Source of the DNA: an uncultured Eubacteriales bacterium
Lineage (GTDB): Bacteria; Bacillota; Clostridia; Christensenellales; Aristaeellaceae
Length of the DNA stretch: 16,163 nt
Assembly (NCBI GenBank): GCA_944353735.1
Contig: CALVPU010000199.1
Coordinates: 1-16,163, forward strand
Reading direction: 5' to 3'
Shown: piece by piece, positions 13,315 to 16,163 of the stretch
How the letters are laid out: each line of letters starts with the position of its first letter
How positions within the stretch are numbered: position 1 is the first letter of the stretch
Notes under the pieces: generated by a model
What the model saw: only the letters and a program-made list of their open reading frames with translations
What the model was told of the DNA's origin: nothing
Database searches by the model: none
Program-made: the position numbers and the translations under genes

Positions 13315-15564
13315 TCAGCGAACGATCTCGACCTCGACGCCGTCCATGCCGTGCAGTTCCACCTGCCAGGCGCAAGGCGTGTCGGCGCGGATCTCGACGC
13401 GGTTGCCGGCGCGGGAAATGGCAAACGCCGCCGCAGTGCGCCCCTTGAGGTCGGGCACGCGCACCTCGACCGACTGCCCGTCGGCGAGCGCGTAGACGTG
13501 CAGCGCAACGCCGTCGGCAAAATCGTAGTCCGTGCGGCGGTCGACTGCGCCCATCGGGATGACGCTGCCCGGGCGCACCATCAGCGGCAGCGACAGAAAG
13601 CCGTGGCGTTCGCGCACCCAGCGACCGCCGCGGACGCTGCGCCCGTCGATCAGGCTGATCCATTCGCCCTCGGGCAGATAGTAGTCGACGTCGCCCTGCT
13701 CGCTGAACACCGGCGCCACGAGCAGGCTGCCGCCGAGCATGTACTGGCGGTCACACATCTGCGCCGTGAGGTCGTCCGGAAATTCGAGCATCATCGGGCG
13801 CAGCAGCGGCGTGCCGTGCTCGTGCGCTTCGACCGCCGCAGCGTAGAGATAGGGCATCAGGCGGCATTTGAGCCTGACAAAGCGCCGCGCGACGTCGCAC
13901 GCCTCCTCATCGAACAGCCATGGCACGCGATAGCTGGAACTGCCGTGCAGGCGGCTGTGGCTGGACAGCAGGCCAAACGCCAGCCAGCGCTTGTAGACGT
14001 GCGCCGGCGCGGTCTGCTCGAAGCCGGAGATGTCGTGGCTCCAGAAGCCAAAGCCGGAGTGCGCCATCGACAGGCCGGCGCGCAGCGTCTCCGCCATGGA
14101 AGGGTAACTGGCGCTGTTGTCTCCGCCCCAGTGCACTGGAAAGCGCTGCGAGCCCGCCGTGCCGCTGCGCGCAAACAGCACCGCTTCGCCCTCGCCGCGA
14201 CGCCGCCTAAGCAGGTCGAACACCATCTGGTTGTACAAAAGCGCGTAGTAGTTGTGCATTCGCATCGGATCGCTGCCGTCGTGATAGACGATGCCGCGAA
14301 CCGGAATGCGCTCGCCGAAATCGGTCTTGAAGCAGTCGACGCCCATGTCCAGCAGCCGCTCGAGCTTGCCCGTATACCAGCGCACCGCCGCGGGATTCGT
14401 CACGTCGAGCACCGCCATGCCCGCCTGCCACAGGTCGGTCTGCCACACGTCGCCGTTTTCCTTTTTCAAAAAGTAGCCGCCACGCGCGCCTTCCTCGAAC
14501 ATGGCGCTCTCCTGAGCGACGTAGGGATTGATCCACACGCAGATGCGCAGGCCCTTCTCGTGGCAGCGCGCGATCATGCCTTCGGGGTCGGGGAACGTGT
14601 CCGGATCCCACTCAAAGTCGCACCAGTTCAGCCCGCGCATCCAGTAGCAGTCAAAGTGGAACACGCTCAGCGGAATGTCGCGCTGCGCCATGCCGTCGAT
14701 GAAAGACGTCACCGTCGCCTCGTCGTAGTTCGTGGTAAAGCTCGTGGTCAGCCACAGCCCGAACGACCACGCCGGCGGCAGCGCGGGCATGCCCGTCAGC
14801 CGGCAGTACTTTTCCAGCACTGCCTTCGGTTCGGGACCGTAGATGACATAGTAGACCAGCCGTTCGCCTTCGGTGGAGAACTGCACGCGCTCGACCTTCT
14901 CGCTGGCGACCTCGAAGGAGACGTCCCCGCTGTCGTCGACGAACACGCCGTAGCCGCGATTGGTCATGTAAAACGGCACGTTCTTGTACGCCTGCTCGCT
15001 GGCGGTGCCGCCGTCGGCGTTCCACATGTCGATCGACTGACCGTTGCGCAGGTACGGCGTGAAGCGCTCGCCGAGCCCGTAGACCCACTCGCCCACGTCC
15101 AGCAGCAGCGAATCGGACATGTAGGTCCTGCCGCTGGCGCGGTCGCGCGCGTGCGCCATCGCCCGATCGCTGCTGGCAGTCAGAAAGCGTCCGCCGCCGT
15201 AAAAGGCGAGCTTCCATTCGCCGCGCGAGACGCGCGCGGTCAGCGCGCCGCTGGAAAAGCCGCAGCCCTCGGCATCCTCCTCGAACGCCGGCGCGGCGAA
15301 CTGCGTGTGGATCGGGAACCTCGGCGCGCGCTCCGCCGTCCCCGCGTGGTGCAGCAGCTCGACGCGGATCACGTCCGGCATCGGCGCGGAGAGGTTGACC
15401 GTCAACGTCGGCACGTTGATCAGCGCGCCGCGATCCCCGCCGGTGCGCTGCGTCGTGGCGACGACGTGCAGGCCATTGCCGCGGCGCTCGGCGCGATAGA
15501 GCTCGCGTGCGTAGAGCATGTCGTATTCGGGCCGGGTCAGCCAGTAGCCATTGGTAAATTTCAT
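13315..15564 (-). CDS. yicI: GH31 alpha-xylosidase (YicI type)
   Basis: Releases alpha-xylose from the non-reducing end of xyloglucan-type oligosaccharides such as isoprimeverose. The 749 residues align almost end to end with E. coli YicI (772). The N-terminal beta domain contains GLGERFTPYLRNGQ (163-176) and YKNVPFYMTNRGYGV (193-207). The catalytic barrel contains FHFDCYWM (302-309), nucleophile D415 in FKTDFGERIP, and acid/base D482 in HWGGDNSASYPSM. YicI Phe308, in the aglycone-binding site, corresponds to Tyr307. No signal peptide is seen, so the enzyme is cytoplasmic and its substrate must be imported. GGAGGG lies 8 bp before the ATG at 15564, and longer in-frame starts overlap the promoter. 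No transporter or kinase gene is next to it in the window. Confidence 0.95.
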   Translation of the reverse strand: MKFTNGYWLTRPEYDMLYARELYRAERRGNGLHVVATTQRTGGDRGALINVPTLTVNLSAPMPDVIRVELLHHAGTAERAPRFPIHTQFAAPAFEEDAEGCGFSSGALTARVSRGEWKLAFYGGGRFLTASSDRAMAHARDRASGRTYMSDSLLLDVGEWVYGLGERFTPYLRNGQSIDMWNADGGTASEQAYKNVPFYMTNRGYGVFVDDSGDVSFEVASEKVERVQFSTEGERLVYYVIYGPEPKAVLEKYCRLTGMPALPPAWSFGLWLTTSFTTNYDEATVTSFIDGMAQRDIPLSVFHFDCYWMRGLNWCDFEWDPDTFPDPEGMIARCHEKGLRICVWINPYVAQESAMFEEGARGGYFLKKENGDVWQTDLWQAGMAVLDVTNPAAVRWYTGKLERLLDMGVDCFKTDFGERIPVRGIVYHDGSDPMRMHNYYALLYNQMVFDLLRRRRGEGEAVLFARSGTAGSQRFPVHWGGDNSASYPSMAETLRAGLSMAHSGFGFWSHDISGFEQTAPAHVYKRWLAFGLLSSHSRLHGSSSYRVPWLFDEEACDVARRFVRLKCRLMPYLYAAAVEAHEHGTPLLRPMMLEFPDDLTAQMCDRQYMLGGSLLVAPVFSEQGDVDYYLPEGEWISLIDGRSVRGGRWVRERHGFLSLPLMVRPGSVIPMGAVDRRTDYDFADGVALHVYALADGQSVEVRVPDLKGRTAAAFAISRAGNRVEIRADTPCAWQVELHGMDGVEVEIVR

Positions 15565-15608
15565 CCGCTTTCCCTCCATTCGCTTCGGACAGGGCCGGCG
15601 TACCGTCC

Positions 15609-15622
15609 GGAGAACGTTTCCC
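15609..15622. promoter_or_regulatory. palindromic operator-like site in xylosidase leader
   Basis: GGAGAACGTTTCCC is an imperfect palindrome centred on CG (AAACGTT core), the form bound by LacI/GalR-family repressors including CcpA. It falls just downstream of the predicted transcription start (near 15628), a typical roadblock position. It matches the CcpA cre consensus only partly, so a local sugar repressor is as likely. Confidence 0.45.
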
Positions 15623-15628
15623 GCCGCC

Positions 15629-15656
15629 GCATCCATTATAGCATCCATGCGCATCC
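15629..15656 (-). repeat. three GGATGC direct repeats over the xylosidase promoter
   Basis: Minus strand GGATGC occurs at 15651-15656, 15641-15646 and 15629-15634, start-to-start 10 and 12 bp, roughly one helical turn apart. Two copies extend to ATGGATGC and flank the -10 box. The spacing suggests a regulator binding on one face of the DNA. Confidence 0.5.
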
Positions 15657-15664
15657 CTTGACAA
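15635..15664 (-). promoter_or_regulatory. sigma-A promoter of the xylosidase gene
   Basis: Minus strand: -35 TTGTCA (15659-15664, 5 of 6), 18-bp spacer, -10 TATAAT (15635-15640, exact). The transcript would start near 15628 and have a leader of about 64 nt. Confidence 0.82.
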
Positions 15665-15707
15665 TGCGCGCCGCGCACAAACATCACCGCGAGTTAACAG
15701 CATGCCG

Positions 15708-15737
15708 GTGGCATCGCGCCGTGCGCCGCGCTAAAAT
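15708..15737 (+). promoter_or_regulatory. possible promoter of the DEAD-box helicase gene
   Basis: -10 TAAAAT (15732-15737, 5 of 6) with GTGGCA (15708-15713, 4 of 6) 18 bp upstream. The transcript would start near 15744 and have a leader of about 48 nt that includes the AGAAAGG and hairpin described below. Confidence 0.45.
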
Positions 15738-15760
15738 GGATCGAATCAATGCAAATCGAC

Positions 15761-15791
15761 AGAAAGGGCCGCGCCGCGCGGCAAATCATTC
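15761..15791 (+). promoter_or_regulatory. split ribosome-binding site: SD-like AGAAAGG, hairpin, then start codon
   Basis: No Shine-Dalgarno lies within 15 bp of the helicase ATG. The only purine-rich match, AGAAAGG (15761-15767), is 24 bp away, but GCCGCG-CCG-CGCGGC (15768-15782) between them is a perfect 6-bp stem. When folded it leaves nine bases (AAATCATTC) between stem and ATG, restoring normal spacing. Confidence 0.45.
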
Positions 15792-16163
15792 ATGGAAAAG
15801 ATCAAGTTTACGGAATTGGAGCTCCTTCCCGAAATGCAGCGCGCCATCGACGAACTGGGTTTTGAGGAGGCGACCGACATTCAGGCGGAAGCGATCCCGC
15901 TGCTGCGCACCGGCGCGGACGTGATCGGTCGCTCGCAGACCGGCACGGGCAAGACGCTGGCGTTCGCCATTCCCGCCATCGAACGCATCGACCGCGAACA
16001 GGCGCAGCCGACGCCGCAGGTGCTGATCCTCTGTCCGACGCGCGAGCTCGCCCAGCAGGGCTGCGAGGAGATCCGGAAGCTGACGCGCTTCATGCGCAAC
16101 ATCTGGCCGGCGGACGTCTACGGCGGCGCGTCGATGGAGCGGCAGATCGCGCTTCTGCGCCGC
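15792..16163 (+). CDS. DEAD-box RNA helicase, N-terminal part (3' end outside window)
   Basis: ATP-dependent RNA helicase; the first 124 residues are present and the frame is open at the window end. Visible motifs in order: upstream aromatic Phe6 and Q motif with Gln31 (EEATDIQAEAIP), motif I SQTGTGKT (48-55), motif Ia PTRELAQQ (82-89) and GG of motif Ib (111-112). The DEAD box itself lies beyond the window. The N-terminus is short, so motif I comes early, as in CshA/DeaD/RhlE-type proteins of rRNA maturation, mRNA decay or cold adaptation; the subtype depends on the missing C-terminus. The frame is closed by TAA (15732-15734) upstream and ATG 15792 is the first Met, so the start is well fixed despite the unusual ribosome-binding site. 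Confidence 0.95.
   Translation, partial: MEKIKFTELELLPEMQRAIDELGFEEATDIQAEAIPLLRTGADVIGRSQTGTGKTLAFAIPAIERIDREQAQPTPQVLILCPTRELAQQGCEEIRKLTRFMRNIWPADVYGGASMERQIALLRR

Noticed and set aside
12962..13663. A 233-codon minus-strand frame that might extend the xylosidase by a frameshift
   Set aside because: The xylosidase already aligns with YicI nearly to its end, and this frame is Arg-rich and runs into the terminator and the cls 3' end.
15658..15663. TTGACA on the plus strand as a -35 for the helicase
   Set aside because: No -10-like hexamer at 16-18 bp; the sequence is accounted for by the reverse-strand TTGTCA of the xylosidase promoter.
13162..15924. A 920-codon open frame on the plus strand
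   Set aside because: Antisense to the whole GH31 gene and overlapping its promoter; low-complexity composition, no motif, no Shine-Dalgarno-supported start.
1..16163. CRISPR arrays, tRNA or rRNA genes, transposases, phage or toxin-antitoxin genes
   Set aside because: I looked for repeat-spacer periodicity, cloverleaf-type segments and mobile-element proteins on both strands and saw none.

Overview
The window looks like part of the chromosome of a GC-rich, spore-lineage Clostridia-type Firmicute. The evidence is a ctsR-mcsA-mcsB-clpC heat-shock operon with a textbook CtsR operator, a close SpoVT homologue, a YabN-type MazG fusion, an RqcP (YabO) homologue, and Firmicute-style Shine-Dalgarno sites and sigma-A promoters. 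GC content and gene order suggest an uncultured gut-type Clostridia (Christensenellales or Oscillospirales style), but that placement is inference. I see no rRNA, tRNA, CRISPR array, insertion sequence or phage gene. This is mainly a housekeeping region, and I did not find a convincing new multi-gene system.

Layout. 1-630 (+) is the C-terminal end of a transpeptidase-type penicillin-binding protein. It converges on, and overlaps by 19 bp, clpC. From 9947 down to 612 all genes lie on the minus strand, in transcription order: spoVT, mazG/yabN, hup, rqcP, ispDF (fused), mtnN, ctsR, mcsA, mcsB, clpC. spoVT has a candidate sigma-G promoter, and mazG and ctsR have clear sigma-A promoters. A ladder of overlapping hairpins separates hup from rqcP. 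rqcP-ispDF-mtnN are translationally packed (4-bp overlap, 3-bp gap), as are ctsR-mcsA-mcsB (4- and 8-bp overlaps).

From a divergent intergenic region (9948-10171) the plus strand carries ttcA, a diverged aroQ and a cardiolipin synthase, probably one operon from a near-consensus promoter, ended by a strong hairpin at 13112-13148. Converging on it from the minus strand is a YicI-type GH31 alpha-xylosidase (13315-15564). Its promoter is overlapped by three GGATGC direct repeats and followed by a palindromic operator-like site. Divergent to it, a DEAD-box RNA helicase starts at 15792 and runs off the window end.

How it fits together. CtsR represses its own operon; McsA activates the arginine kinase McsB; McsB marks proteins with phosphoarginine; ClpC (both phosphoarginine-binding glutamates and a ClpP-docking tripeptide are visible) delivers them to ClpP. 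RqcP belongs to ribosome-associated quality control, so two protein-quality pathways lie within about 7 kb. IspDF makes isoprenoid precursor, MtnN recycles methylthioadenosine/SAH, and YabN/MazG probably cleans nucleotide pools. The most unusual points are active-site substitutions in AroQ, the hairpin ladder upstream of rqcP, the operator architecture of the xylosidase promoter, and a start codon separated from its Shine-Dalgarno by a hairpin in the helicase leader.
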